64,000 nucleotides of DNA, from assembly GCA_028641055.1 (NCBI GenBank), contig CM054061.1, positions 112,538,019 to 112,602,018 on the forward strand, given 5' to 3'. Source of the DNA: Alopecurus myosuroides (taxonomy: Eukaryota > Streptophyta > Magnoliopsida > Poales > Poaceae). Below the pieces are notes generated by a model. It did no database searches and was not told the origin of the DNA. It saw only the letters and a list, made by a program, of their open reading frames with translations. Both the position numbers and the translations under genes were made by a program. Below are positions 23,212 through 35,228 of this stretch, in pieces. Every line of letters begins with the position of its first letter. Within the stretch, counting starts at the first letter, position 1.

Positions 23212-24574
23212 GCGAGGCAGGAGTAAAGGAGGGCTTTACCCTCTTGCATGCAAGCCGTTGAGATAAGCGTTGGGAATAAGCACACCATCTTCCGATAGGT
23301 GGCATAGGCGTTTGGGGCATCCTTCTGGTGTCATCGTTCAGCAAATTCTTCGAGAGAATAATCTTCCGTTTTTATCTAGTTCCGAGTCTGTTTGTGATGC
23401 ATGTCAAAAGGCAAAGAGTCACCAGCTTCCCTATCCCCATTCTACTAGTGAATCAAGTGCTCCATTAGAACTCATATTTTCTGATGTATGGGGTCCAGCT
23501 AGTGTCTCTGTTGGCCAAAACAAATATTATGTTAGTTTTATTGATGATTTCAGCAAGTTCACATGGATTTACCTTCTGAAAAATAAATCTGATGTGTTTG
23601 AAAAGTTTCATCAATTTCAAAAGCTTGTTGAGAGACTCTTTGATAGGAAGATTATTACTATGCAAACGGACTGGGGTGGCGAGTACCAAAAATTAAATAC
23701 CTTCTTTCAGCAAGTAGGTATCACACACCATGTTTCATGCCCTTATGCCCATCAACAAAATGGTTCCGCCAAATGGAAACATCGCCACATAGTTGAGGTA
23801 GGATTATCTCTCCTTGCTCATGCAAACATGCCTTTGAAATTTTAGGATGAAACATTCCTTACGGCCGTGTATTTGATTAAATGATTGCCTAGCAAGGTGA
23901 TCAAGTCTATTTCTCCGCTTGAGCGTCTCTTTGCTATCAAACCCAATTATAGCTTTCTTCGTATTTTTGGCTGTGGAGTTTGGCCAAATTTGAGACCATA
24001 TAATGCTCATAAATTAGGGTTTCGCTTAAAACGGTGTGCTTTCCTTGGATACAGTAACTTGCACAAAGATTATAAATGCCTAGATATTTCAACCGGTCGT
24101 GTCTACATATTTCGTGATGTTGTTTTCGACGATTCCATCTTTCCATTTTCAGAATTGCACCCCAACGCAGGAGCACGCCTACGGGCTGATATTCTTCTGC
24201 TTCCGCCCCATCTTCTACCAACTTCCTGTTTTGATCAAGGGGGCGAATTAATTCCACGTGATAATTCTCATACTACTGACAAAAACAGTGTTGTGCAAAA
24301 TCCTGGTTTTGTTGTGCAGGATCGTGCCTGCATGAGCAATGAAGAAGGTATAGAAAATCCAAGCACTGGACACGAGGAGGACCCATCAGAACATGTGTCT
24401 CCATGCACGTCAGGGCCTTGGAGATCAGCAGGAGCAGGCATGGACGGGTCGCCTTCAGCATCTCCATCCTCGGCTGCTGGTGGGCCGGGGAACAGGTTGT
24501 CCCAGCTGCATGGCCGTTCACTGTTTGGAGACAAGACCATGATGGATACAGGCTCCGGCCCTGGCCAATATTAA
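23212..24574 (+). pseudogene. copia integrase (pre-integrase zinc finger, core, C-terminal domain)
   Basis: This continues the copia pol after the CACTA. The zinc-binding region has WHRRLGHPS and CDACQKAKSHQLPYP. Core motifs are LIFSDVWGP and MQTDWGGEY, then HQQNGSAKWKHRHIVE. The family normally has AERKH in that last motif, so the catalytic Glu is Lys here and the enzyme would be dead. Stops at 23843 (in KF*DE, where Trp is usual) and 23881 break the frame. The C-terminal domain continues with LRIFGCGVWPNL, KRCAFLGYSNLHKDYKCLD and GRVYIFRDVVFDDSIFPF. Changes such as CGA to TGA and TGG to TAG fit deamination of methylated cytosine. Confidence 0.85.
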
Positions 24575-25080
24575 TCTATATATATGTATACTAATTAAGT
24601 GGCCAAGATTGAGTTTTAAGAGTTTTGTCGTGCTTTGCTAATGCATGTAGATGCGGGTCGTTGCATGGGCTAGCAACTTCAATGCAGAACCGTGAGGCAT
24701 GGAACAAATAATTGTGTCATCATTAAATTAGCAACAATACTTGTGTGCAGATTAGTGACCCGTGTATTAAATTAGGTGATAAACAATTTGATGGATGTGA
24801 TTCGGATGTGATGGGAAATTGGCAACAATACACATTTTTAGTTCTCCGTATTTTAATTCTCTGCATATTACTTACTACAGAAAAATGAGCAACAATATAC
24901 ATTTTCATGACTCTCGGGGTATTTAGGACAATTTATCAGTCCATAGCCAGACAGCCAGCTAAGTTGTCAAACGGTCACATTTAGAAAAGCCGCTTCTCCT
25001 ACACAGCAGCTTTCTCTCCACAGCAGCACAGCCAGCCACAGCAGCCAGCCACAGCCCAAACAAACACCCCCTCCGTCAGA
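24575..25080. other. non-coding insertion between integrase and RT, MITE-like right end
   Basis: Copia coding should be continuous here. The stretch is AT-rich and ends in an AGCAGCCAGCC-rich run closing with CCAAACAAACACCCC. That is the inverse of GGGGTGTTTGTTTGG, a terminus common in grass hAT-like MITEs. The left terminus was not found, so this is a partial element. Confidence 0.4.
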
Positions 25081-26802
25081 GCCACGCTGTGTGTCGTTAG
25101 AGGCGGGATCTGATGCAGATGCTTCTTCCGCTACAGACGCTGGTGCAGGCGGATCTTCTGTGGTCATCTCACGGCAAGCTCAACCTATACGGGCGCATAC
25201 CAGGTCACAAAGTGGTATTGTAAAACCCAGAATATATATTGATGGGTGTGTTCGCTATGGAAATTTTTTTGTACAAGTGAACCTGAAAATCTACAGGAAG
25301 CACTCCGGGACACCAAGTGGAAAATTGCCATGGATGAAGAATTCGAAGCTTTCATGAGAAACAAGACGTGGCACTTGGTACCGGCTACTCACGGCAGAAA
25401 TTTGATAGACTGCAAATGGGTGTATAAGGTAAAGAGGAAGTCTGATGGTACTATTGACAGGTACAAAGCACGGTTAGTTACTAAAGGCTTCAAGCAGAGG
25501 TACGGAATTGATTATGAGAACACTTTTAGTCTTGTAGTCAAAGCTGCGACAATTAGAGTAATTCTGTCAGTTGCAGTATCAAATAATTGGTGTATGCGAC
25601 AGTTAGATGTCAGAACGCGTTTTTGCATGGTGTTCTGGAAGAGGAGGTCTTTATTAGGCAGCCACCTGGTTATGAAGATCCTTCTAAACCTGACTATATT
25701 TGCAAACTTGATAAAGCACTACATGGTTTAAAACAGGCACCTTGAGCTTGGTATTCTCGACTATCTACCAAGTTGCAGCAACTTGGTTTTACGCCATCCA
25801 AAGCTGACACATCATTGTTCTTTTATCATAAGCATAATGTGACCATTTTTATGCTTATTTATGTTGATGACATAATTGTGACTAGCTCTTCAGTAATGGC
25901 AGTTGAAGCTCTCATTAGGGATCTAAGGACAGTATTTGCACTCAAAGATTTGGGAGACCTCGGCTATTTTCTAGGAATTGAGGTAAAGAAGGTAAATGAT
26001 GGAATTATATTGGCACAATCCAAATATACCTCGGATATCCTTAAACGTGTTGGCATGGGAAATTGTAAGGCTATGAACATGTCGTTATCCACCTGTGAGA
26101 AATTGTCTTTAACTGATGGTGAGTTGTTAAGTAGGTGATGATTCTACAAGATACATGAGTATAGTAGGAGCATTGCAGTATTTGACATTGACTAGACCTG
26201 ATATATCTTTTTCTGTTAACAAATTATGTCAGTTTCTGCATTCTCCTACCACAGTTCACTGGACTGCAGTTAAGAGGATACTCAGGTATTTGAAATTCAC
26301 TTCGGATCTCGGTCTAAAAATCACTCGGTCTAGTTCCACTCTTGTTGGAGCATTTTCAGATGCAGATTAGGCAGGTTGTCCTGATGACAGGAGATCGACG
26401 GGAGGCTTTGCTGTCTTTCTTGGATGTAATCTGATTTCATGGAGTGCGAGGAAACATGTCACCGTTTCTAGATCGAGCTGAATACAAGTCTTTGGCAAAT
26501 GCGACAAGGGAGGTTACTTGGGTCCAGACCTGTTGAAGGAACTTGGTATCTCGTCTCCTAGTGCGGCTACCTTGTGGTGTGATAATCTTGGCGCCACTTA
26601 TTTGTCTGCTAATCCTGTTTTTCATGCAAGGACAAAACATATCGAAGTGGACTATCATTTTGTTCGAGAAAGAGTGACAAATAAACTGTTGAATATTCGG
26701 TTTATTCCAACAGAAGATCAGATTACTGATGGTTTTACAAAGGCACTTTCACTTCGTCAGTTGGAGGTGTTTCGTCGCAATCTCAACTTAGATAAGTTGT
26801 GA
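25081..26802 (+). pseudogene. copia reverse transcriptase and RNase H
   Basis: RT starts after the linker TRSQSGIVKPR. It has [62 protein letters not shown] and the catalytic YVDDIIV. The connection and RNase H regions have [56 protein letters not shown] and [13 protein letters not shown]. It is broken by frameshifts near 25615 and 26135, a TGA in AP*AW (Arg usual) and a TAG in DAD*AG (Trp usual). It ends in LNLDKL directly before the polypurine tract. Confidence 0.87.
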
Positions 26803-26813
26803 TTGAGGGGGCA
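26802..26813 (+). promoter_or_regulatory. copia polypurine tract
   Basis: ATTGAGGGGGCA lies directly before the 3' LTR start TGTTAG and after the RNase H stop. It primes plus-strand DNA synthesis in this family. Confidence 0.8.
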
Positions 26814-27029
26814 TGTTAGAATGTCTGTTAGTATCCCATTGTAATCTCCATGTTTAGTAGATTAAAATGAACGTGGCCAGCTGTAGTTAGCTGTACGCTT
26901 TGCCTTGAGAATCAAGGCTCTAACTGTTTGTAATCTAATCTGTAATTTCCTCCGATGGTTGGGTTAACCGGTTCTATAAATAAATGCGTACCCGAGACCA
27001 AAGGGATACGCTTCCACCAAACAATTATA
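26814..27029 (+). repeat. copia 3' LTR
   Basis: It runs from TGTTAGAATG to CAATTATA, 216 bp, with GGTTCTATAAATAAATG as promoter element near 26970. It matches the 5' LTR except for about six substitutions, a 2-bp indel and a 9-10-bp indel. Confidence 0.88.
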
Positions 27030-29750
27030 GCGTGGACGCGCTTCCTCGGGAAAGCAAGCGAACCAGAAGCACGGAATGGTGGAGGTTGATGATGACTTGG
27101 AAGCGACCGGTCCAGGGGCTACCGACAAGCTGACGAGGCCGAGTGTGACACCCGTCAGCAAGTTGCATGTCTTTCAACTGTCGGGGAGCCGGAAACGCCT
27201 TGACAGTTGGAGAGATCATCCAGGTTTCCAAGTCGTTAAATCTTATCTTAGTTTTTGTGTGAAACTAGACAAAATAAGAATAAATGCGCTGCCTCCGTTA
27301 CCGTTTAGGTCTAAAAATTTTGCTGGGTCTAGTATTGAAGGTCTTAGTGGTGGTCTAGCATTATTCTGGCATGAAAGTTTTATTTGTAGAAGTGAAAGAT
27401 GTTAATGAAAGGTTTATCTATGCTTATCCGTGACTCCCCGAATTCACCTCAATGGCGCCTAACCTATATTTATGGAGAACCTCGAACGGAAAATCGCCAC
27501 CGCATGTTGGATACCCTAAAGGCACTGAAACCTGTTTCAGACTTGCCTTGATAGTAATGGGGGATTTTACTGAAGCCTTGTGGCAACAAGAACACATCTC
27601 TTGCACCCCAACGTCCCGTAGAGTCAGATGGTAGCTTTTCGAGAAGCTTTAGCCGTTTGTAATCTTACTGATTTGAGTTTTGCAGGTCTCGCATGCACCT
27701 ATGATAACAACGACAGGGACGAGCCAATGTGCGCGTCCGTCTTGACCGGGATGTGGCCACGGCAGAATGGCGGGGCATGTATGGGGACACGCAGGTGGAG
27801 CATAAGTTTTCTCCTGTTTCTGATCACCGTATGATTATTATCCGCATTAAACAGGAAACTAGGGACCAAGCTAGAGTGCCTCGTCGACACTATGAAGTGT
27901 GGTCGGAACAAGATGCTGAGTTACCTCATCTCATTGCTGCAGCATGGGCTGAGGCAGGGCCGAAAGATGACCTTGGTGGTATACGAGCTAACCTGGATCA
28001 GATCATGCAAGTCCTCCAAGGCTGGAGCAAGCGGAAATTTGGGAATATTCTGAAAGAATTGGAGAAGTGCAGTGGCCGGGTTGAGGAGCTCTCCTGCAAA
28101 CTAGTACAGATCGAGATGCTATTCGTAGGGTCACCGACCATATGAATGAACTATTATACCGGGAGGAAATGCTCTGGATGCAAAGGTCGAGAATTAATTG
28201 GTTACAAGATGGAGACCGAAACGTGAAATACTTCCACAAGAAAGCGGTGTGGCGTGCGCGGAAAAACAAGATAAAAAGTTGAGGGACGAGAATAGGGTGT
28301 GGAAAGATATACCGCCTGACATGGTGGCTACATCATATTTCAAGGACCTTTTTACAAGTGACCCTAACCTTAACTATGATGGCCTGATTGCTCTTTCTTA
28401 GGAGAAGGTGACTGGTGACATGAATGATAAGCTGTGTAGCGAGTTCTCTGATGAGGAAATCAGCGATGCATTATTCCAAATTGGACCGTTAAAAGCACAT
28501 GGGATGAATGGTTTTCCGGCTCGTTCTACCAGAGTAACTGGGAGACTATGAAAGCTGAAGTGATTAATGCGGTGAAGTTGTTCTTTCGTACAGGAAATAT
28601 GCCGGAAGGGGTCAATGATAGATCCATTGTTCTCATACCAAAGATTGAACACCCGGAAACTCTCAAAGACTTTCGACCTATATAAGTCTGTGCTCGGTGT
28701 TGTACAAGATCATTCCAAAGTGTCTGGTTAATCGGCTCCGTCCAATACTGAGAGAGCTCATTTCAGTCAACCAAGAGTGCATTTGTGTCTGGTCGGCTGA
28801 TCACTCACAATGCGCTGGTCGCGTGTGAATGCCTTCACTTTATTGAAAATAACGGGAATCCAAATAAGAATTTTTGTGCCTATAAGCTTGACTTGTCCAA
28901 GGCGTACGACATGGTCGATTGGGATTTTTTCGGAGAAACGCGATGCAAAGATCGGGCTTCGCTCACAGGTGGATTGACTGGATAATGTCATGCGTCACCA
29001 CTGTGAGATACTCGGTAAAATTCAATGAAGCTCTTCTGGATTCGTTTTACGCTTCTCGAGGTCTTCGACAAGGTGATCCCGTATCCCCGTTCCTATTTCT
29101 TTTGTCGCTGATGGACTCCTAGCCTTGTTGCAAAAGGAGGTACAGGAAAGGCGTATAAATCCGTTGCGAGTTTGTCGGCGTGCCCCAGGTGTATCACATT
29201 TGTTGTTCGCCGATGGTAGCTTGTTATTTTTCAAGGCTGATACAGAGGAGACGGCAAGAATCAAGGCAGTTCTTGACACGTATGCCAACAGCCCAGGCCA
29301 ATTGATAAATCCTGGCAAGTGTTCGATAGTGTTTGCTGCCTCCTGTGACCAAGTAAGCCGAGATGGGGTGAAGGATACTCTCCAAGTCACACAAGAGACA
29401 TTTGAGACAAAGTACCTAGGGCTACCTACACCGGAGGGACGGATGAACAAAGGGAAATTCCAAACCCTCCGTGAGAAACTCGTTACAATGGGGCGAAACC
29501 TATTTATCCCAAGGAGTCAAAGAGGTTCTGATTAAGGTTGTAGCCCAAGCAGTCCCACTATATGTCATGGGAGTGTTTGAACTTCCATTTGGCTTTGCTT
29601 GAAGATTTAACAAAGCTCATACGGGATATATAGTGGGGGTCGAAACATGGCAAACACAAAAACACATCGGATATCTTGAGACAACATGTTGCGCCCGAAA
29701 GACCAAGGCGGTGTTGATTTTCGTGATATGCGCATGTTACAGAAACCAGC
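27030..29750 (+). pseudogene. decayed LINE (endonuclease and RT remnants)
   Basis: From left to right: the ORF1/ORF2 border region (HGMVEVDDDLEATGPG), a partial endonuclease (IEGLSGGLALFWHES), an endonuclease C-terminal part, the linker RSRINWLQDGDRNVKYFH, and RT motifs [27 protein letters not shown] and LLFADGSLLFF. The catalytic FADD is FADG. Many stops and frameshifts occur and part of the endonuclease is deleted. The zinc-knuckle and RNase H parts and the poly(A) tail are missing; gypsy sequence follows directly at about 29750. It is an older LINE than the one at 7818, of a related subfamily. Confidence 0.78.
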
Positions 29751-29754
29751 TTCA

Positions 29755-30470
29755 CGGCAACAATTTCAAAGAAAATCAAAATTTTCGACCAACCAGTTTT
29801 GCTCAAGCTCAGCAGGCTCTGAAAGGACCATGTCCCAGACATAGCAAAAACGGAAAGTGAGCAAATCATTCCTGGGAAAATTATTTCATTATGCAGGGCT
29901 TTAGGCCTAGTGAAAATAATAACTATGGACCATGAAATAATGGAGGAGGTAACCCAGGCAACATGGGAGCTGGACACCCAGGACCTGGCAATTCTGGACC
30001 TGGAAATCATAATCCGGGTCATCCTGGTCAGGGTAACCAGGGAAGTAGCCAAGGCGGAGGCCACCAAGGAGGAAATTCTGGTTTTCAAACAAACCTGAAA
30101 CAGTTAAGTTCAGGCCAATATCATGTGTTCACTACGAGTTCATGCAGGAGAGAACGAAAGGTGCATAAGCGTGCAGTCAATACGGTAGCTCATGTTGTCC
30201 CTAGGTGGCTCAATACGGTAGCTCGTGAATACTTGGAGTCGGGCGGATCATCCTCCCCGAGCTGATAGTCCAGAAAACATGGCTCTAGTTGTGGCTCCAC
30301 AAATCGGAGGTTATAAGTTGGACAAAGTACTAATGGATGGAGGAAGCAGTATAAACATACTTTATTATGACACGTTCAAAAGGATGAACCTGCAGGAGAA
30401 ACAACTCCAGCCATCATCAACTGTGTTTCTGAAGAGACGTTTGCCAGTTTACGCAAGTAGCGGATGAAGC
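29755..30470 (+). pseudogene. gypsy Gag tail and aspartic protease
   Basis: CPRHSKNGK, a Gly/Asn/Pro-rich repeat region (GPGNSGPGNHNPGHPGQGN) and SGQYHVFT correspond to the nucleocapsid end of the first gypsy element. The protease has MALVVAPQIGGYKLDKV and VLMDGGSSINILYYDTF. Two frame changes and an in-frame TGA near 29858 and 29937 break it. Most of RT is deleted just after the protease. Confidence 0.8.
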
Positions 30471-30474
30471 AATC

Positions 30475-31725
30475 GAATAAAATGTTTTTTTGGAGACCAG
30501 CTGGGAAGTTACTTGGTTTCATTATTTCAGAGAGAGGCATTGAAGCAAACTCGGAAATTATTTAGGCCATACATAACTTGAAAAGGCTGGTTTGCGTGAA
30601 GGACGTTCATAAGCTCACAGGTTGTGTTGCTGCCTTGAGCCGGTTTATATATGCATACTAGGCAAAAAGGCTATACCTTTATACCGACTCTTGAAGAAAA
30701 CTGACACCTTTGTGTGGAATCAAGAAGCTGATGAGGCGTTGGAGGCCCTGAAAAACAACTTTCTAACGCACCTATATTGGCTGCGCCTGAGAAGAAAGAG
30801 CCCATGTTACTATACATAGCGGCAAATAACAGGGCGGTCAGCGCGGTGGTAGTTGTGGAACGTAAGATGGAAGGAAAATAATGTCTTGTCCAACGGCCGG
30901 TTTACTATGTCAGCGAAGTCTTGACAGAGTCCAAACAACGTTACCCACATTGGCACAAGTTGTTTTTTGGGGTTTTCATGGCTAGTCGTAAGCCGAAACA
31001 TTCCTTTCAGGAACATCCTATTACTGTGGTTAGATCAGCACCTTTGTCCGATATTATTCAGAACAGAGAAGCGACGGGGAGAGTTGCAAAATGGACTATT
31101 GAGATGGGGACATACCACATCAAATATGAGCCAAGAACTTCAATAAATTCTCAGGCCTTGATCGAGTTCATAAATGACTGGACACAGTTACAGGTTCCAC
31201 CGGATAAACCAGATACTAAATACTAGACTATGCACTTCGAAGGGTCCCGACAACTGGAAGGTTCGAGAGCTGGTGTGGTGCTAACATCCCCAAGAGACCT
31301 TGTTCCTCAACAAGTTACAGGAACCTGGGATTCTAAAGACCCAGTCATGGCAGCCTATAGGCGAGCGGTTACCCAGCTGGCTAGATACTTTCAGGGATAT
31401 CAAGTTGATCATATCGATCGATGTCTCAACGAAGCAGCTGATGCATTGGCTCGTCTAGGTTCCCAGAAGAAACAGGTTCCACCCAACATTTTTCTGGACG
31501 AGATCCATAGCCCATCGGTTAAAATTACAACATAGGAAGACCTAGCAAACCCAGATCCAGAGTCAGAGTTGGTAGCATCACTGCATACAATCCCAGAGTG
31601 TACTGAACCATACATGATGTACCTTACGAGAGGTGAGCTCCCGCAGAACGAGGTTATTGCTCGACAGGTTATCATAAGGTCAAAGTCATATACAATTATA
31701 AATGGTGAGTTATATAAGAGAAGCG
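30475..31725 (+). pseudogene. gypsy RT end, RNase H, second RNase H and integrase start
   Basis: The RT end is KCFFG and GFIISERGIEANSE. The RNase H region has LLKKTDTFVWNQEADEALE, ESKQRYPHWHKL and VAKWTIEMGTYHIKYEPRT. A Tat-type second RNase H then reads QQVTGTWDSKDPVMAAYRR and LNEAADALARLGSQKK, but its front half is deleted. The integrase start is YTIINGELYKRSV. Several stops and frameshifts occur. Confidence 0.75.
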
Positions 31726-32599
31726 TGAAACGGGCATGCCTCCTTGGGCCACAGGCAGCCCGTTAGCAGAGAGGGGGTCCTGACTGCGGCAACCCATAAT
31801 GGGATGGGCCACCGGGTCCGCCCTTGCAGGCCTAGTGTTCGGCCCAGGCCCAAGGAGAGACCCATACTACGCTCCCCCATCTCCCTCAAGCGACAGAACG
31901 AATGCCAGCCGCCGCCGGGTCCTGTCCGCCGCCCCATGCGCCAGGCCGGTCATGGAGGCGCCACCAGAGACGGCGAAGAGGCTGCGGCCACCGACGTCTC
32001 AGGACTTGGGCAGAGAAACATGCGCCAACCCCACACAGCACCCCGAGGTAGCACGTCGAGAAATGGAAGAGCGCCATCGCGCCGAGGAACACCGGGGGGA
32101 GACCGTCGCTGCCTCGAGGAAGACCGCCAGAATCGACAGAGCCGGTGGTGAGCACCTCCGCTCGACCTCCTGGCGCTCCCCCTCCTCGACATCTTCCTCG
32201 ACAGCTACGCCAGCCCACCGCTGCCCCTGCACGGACCCGAGCCCCAGCGCGCCGTCGAGGGCTCCCGGCTCCTGGAGCCGCTCCATGCACCGCGCCAGCG
32301 CCGTCGTAGCACAGCCGCCACGAAGCCGTCACAGGGGACGGGGAAGCAGAGCCTCAGCGAGCGCATCAGCCACCATCGGAGTGGCCTTCCGAATAAAGCT
32401 AACTTGCAAGCTATAGATTTTCAGCCTCATGTCGAGTTGACAAGAAATTAATAGTGTAGATTCGTGTGGGGTCCTATGCTTTAGTTTGGTCTCTATCAAA
32501 TTGAGGGAATGATATTATCTTCGTTTAACCCCGGTTGCTATCCTAGGATGGCCAAATCAGTAAATATATCCCAAAGTTAACAATTTCTTCATTTCATCA

Positions 32600-32742
32600 G
32601 GTTTTCTTCAAAATGTACTTTCATAATACATGAACCTTATATCATATATATTGATATTATTTTGTATAAAGTTGGTCAAAGTTTAAAAAGTTTGATCAAG
32701 AGTAATTCTAGAGGTGCACTTATTTGGGGATGAAGGGAGTAC
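32600..32742. mobile_element. Stowaway MITE, right part
   Basis: It ends in CTTATTTGGGGATGAAGGGAGTAC, the inverse of the common grass Stowaway terminus CTCCCTCCG...AAATAAG, preceded by the typical GGTCAAAGTTTAAAAAGTTTGA internal sequence. The left terminus is not recognisable. Confidence 0.6.
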
Positions 32743-32925
32743 CCACAATGAGCATCTCCCTTCTCTGCACACGCCGTATCGAAGTGTAGGGGCTCACAGA
32801 AGTTTTCTTTAAAGTTTATTGGGCCTGTTCTAAGAACACAACGTCGTGGAGAAAAAGTGGAGTACGAAAAAAATGGGAATACAGCAGCAGAATAAAGATC
32901 GATGTAACATTTTTTTTTACTTATA

Positions 32926-33033
32926 TACTCTCTCCGTTTTAAAATAAGTGTCTTTAAAACAAATGTATCTAGCTTTGAAATACATCTAGATACATCCGTT
33001 TGAGTTATACTTATTTTGAGACGGAATGAGCAA
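32926..33033. mobile_element. Stowaway MITE, both ends present
   Basis: The left end TACTCTCTCCGTTTTAAAAT and the right end ATTTTGAGACGGAATGAGCA are inverted and about 105 bp apart. The interior is TCTAGATACATCCGTTT-like, as in Triticeae Stowaway elements. Both termini have drifted from CTCCCTCCGT. Confidence 0.7.
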
Positions 33034-33061
33034 AAGATATAACCATAAACTTTATCCTCTA

Positions 33062-33095
33062 CTAGCACAATATCCGTGCGTTGCAGCTTGCAACA
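33062..33095 (-). mobile_element. Helitron 3' terminus (weak)
   Basis: On the minus strand a GTTGCA/TGCAAC stem with a 3-base loop is followed within about 20 bases by CTAG and a T. The GC-rich palindrome usual in grass Helitrons (CCGTGCGTTGCA) is partly present. The 5' end was not found. Confidence 0.4.
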
Positions 33096-33612
33096 GATTC
33101 GAATAGTATATTGCAAACATATTTTATAGCACTAAAAAAATCATCGGTTACATTCTTTTTGTTGTTGTTGTAAATCCTTGGAAACAGAAAATTTTATGGA
33201 GGTCGAACAGACATCCGCACACAGTTGTGAAGCTGGAACGAGAATGTGAAGTGACATCCTTGTGTAGTAACGCTCTAAAATAGTTTGATCATGTTTTCTG
33301 TCGCTGGTTCTCCGTCATGGTTTTGTGACTTTTGTCTATGGTCTTTTTCTCATGCAGGTTGAATATAGGTGCATCGAAGATTTTATGTCAACTAACATAT
33401 TTTTTTCCAATACCGATAAATACAATATGAAAATATGCATGTATAAAATTTATTAAAAAGAACTGCAGAAATAACACGCACCGATCAATTCTATAATTTC
33501 ATTTATTTTTATATCCATAGATCACTAATGAGTAGATATGGCAATCTAGTATTGTACTTTCAAATTATTCAGAATTAATGAATAAATTGAGAAGAGAGAG
33601 ACGTGGAGCTAA

Positions 33613-34336
33613 TAAGAGCATCTTCAACAACCTTTGTATATTTGCGCTCAATTGCTATTTTACAAATCTTGGAAAGAAAACCTCCTCCAACAGCATTTGT
33701 ATCGGTGGTCCCCCACCAGATTTTTCTTACAAAGCTTGCAAAATCTGCCATCCCACTTTGTATATTTACAAAGTCAAAGGCCACTTTGCGAATTTTTGAC
33801 AAGCCTCCTAAAAGTGGTCCACCTCATCACTTTGTCTCAGTGACAGGTGGGTCCATGTACTAGTATGTTTCTTGTGTGCGTGACCGTGTACGCTTGTGTG
33901 TTGTGTATGTTTTTTTCTCGTGTACGTTTTTTCCATCCACATGTATACACCGTTGTGTTGTGTACGTGTGAATGTCAGAATGTGCATGCACGAGGATGTG
34001 CGTGTACGTGTGTGGTTGCGACTATGTGCGTATACGTGTGTGCATTTGTACGTGTATGAGTTTGTACATATGTGTGCGATGCGTGTGTACGTATACAAGT
34101 ACGTTACGTGTTTTCCCGCAAAAAAAGTACGTTATGTGTTTGTATGCATGTTAGTGTGCGATGTGTCTATGACAAATTGTCTCTACATGTCATTGTGTAT
34201 TTTATGCAAATATAGCAATCCAATATACAAAGGATCTCAAAGCACATTTTAGTTTGGCTTTGTAAACCTTCTCTCACCTCTTGCTATCACCAGTTTTTAG
34301 CAATTTCATATACAAGAACTATTGGAGATGCTCTAA
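33613..34336. mobile_element. hAT-like MITE
   Basis: The left end TAAGAGCATCTTCAACAACC and the right end ATTGGAGATGCTCTAA are inverted termini of a very common grass MITE type. The middle (33860-34160) is a GTGTGTACGTG-type low-complexity run, which explains the length of 724 bp. Both flanks contain AGA-rich GACGTGGA, but an exact 8-bp duplication was not seen. Confidence 0.6.
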
Positions 34337-34645
34337 GAGAGAAGAGATAGACGTGGATTCGACCACATGGTGGTTGGCGGCGAGGGGTCTATGCCTGCAC
34401 TTGTTGACAGTGGAGGTGAGGTAGCTGATTTGGATGGTGATGGTGGCGAAAACCTACCAGTTGCAAACTGAGTTGAGCCCTCTGTGCGATAGAAATAGAG
34501 TCCGGGGGGTTGATTCACACCCCCCCCCCTTTTGATAACCGTGTACGGGCCGGGGCAACTATACGATCGCCATTCTGGTCCAAAACTGCCAACCCACGAG
34601 CTAAAGGAAAAGGAAAGAGGAGAAGGAAGTAGCACATCCATAGTC

Positions 34646-35228
34646 CAACGGACAGGCAGAACGAGTTAACTAGGAGTTTCTCAAAGGTATCAAACCTAGA
34701 CTTCAGGTCCCACTAGAAACAACTGTTGGGTGTTGCGTCGAAGAGTTACCTGATGTCTTATGGAGCATAAGAATTACCCCAAACAGATCAACAGGTTACA
34801 CACCATTTTTTCTGATTTATGGGGCTGAGGAAGTTTTGCCAAGTGATATTTGTCACGATTCGCCACGAGTGGCTGCTTATGTGGAGATCCGTAATTAGAT
34901 AGCTCGCCAAGACTCGCTTGATTCTTTAGAAGAAGCACGTAACCTTGCTGCATCCAGGTCAGCCATATATCAGCAGGACCTGCGTCGTTATCATAGCCGC
35001 AGGGTTAAAACTCGAAGTTTTCAGAAATGGGACTTGGTGTTACGCCTGATCCAGAAGAAGAACGGGATGCACAGGCTAAGTCCTCCATGGGAAGGGCCGT
35101 TTGTAGTAAGTAATAAACTACATAATGGGTCATATTACCTCATTGATATGCGTGATGCTGACAAGTCACGAACATCTGAGGAAGAAACTGGATGACCATG
35201 GAACATAGCCCAGTTGAGGCCATATTAT
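34646..35228 (+). pseudogene. gypsy integrase C-terminal part
   Basis: It starts with GQAERVN, then VEELPDVLWSIRITPNRSTG and YTPFFLIYGAEEVLPSDI, then YHSRRVKTRSFQKWDLVLR and LSPPWEGPFVV, ending in AQLRPYYT. This is the normal end of a Tat-type pol. In-frame stops (for example after VEIRN) and a frameshift are present. The catalytic Asp residues lie in the lost part. Confidence 0.8.

Larger units (their letters stand above)
11504..27029 (+). mobile_element. Ty1/copia retrotransposon interrupted by a CACTA element
   Basis: Two LTRs flank a tRNA-iMet primer-binding site, gag, protease, integrase, RT, RNase H and a polypurine tract in copia order. The LTRs differ by about six substitutions and two indels over about 190 aligned bases (counted by eye). 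The internal region is split at 13082/23212 by the CACTA element. Unrelated sequence adjoins the two ends and no 5-bp duplication matches, so one flank was rearranged after insertion. The coding region carries many stops and frameshifts. Confidence 0.88.
31726..34645. other. 2.9-kb block replacing the gypsy integrase core
   Basis: Integrase coding stops at YKRSV (31725) and resumes at a position equivalent to GQAERVN (34648), so about 200 codons are lost. The first 680 bases (31744-32420) are GC-rich with open frames on both strands but no recognised protein. The remainder is AT-rich and carries the MITEs and the Helitron-like end listed separately. Whether this is one inserted element or several events plus a deletion cannot be told. 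Confidence 0.45.

Noticed and set aside
33860..34160. GTGTGTACGTG-rich stretch as a coding region (118 codons open)
   Set aside because: Low-complexity composition (Cys/Val/Tyr runs) inside a MITE.
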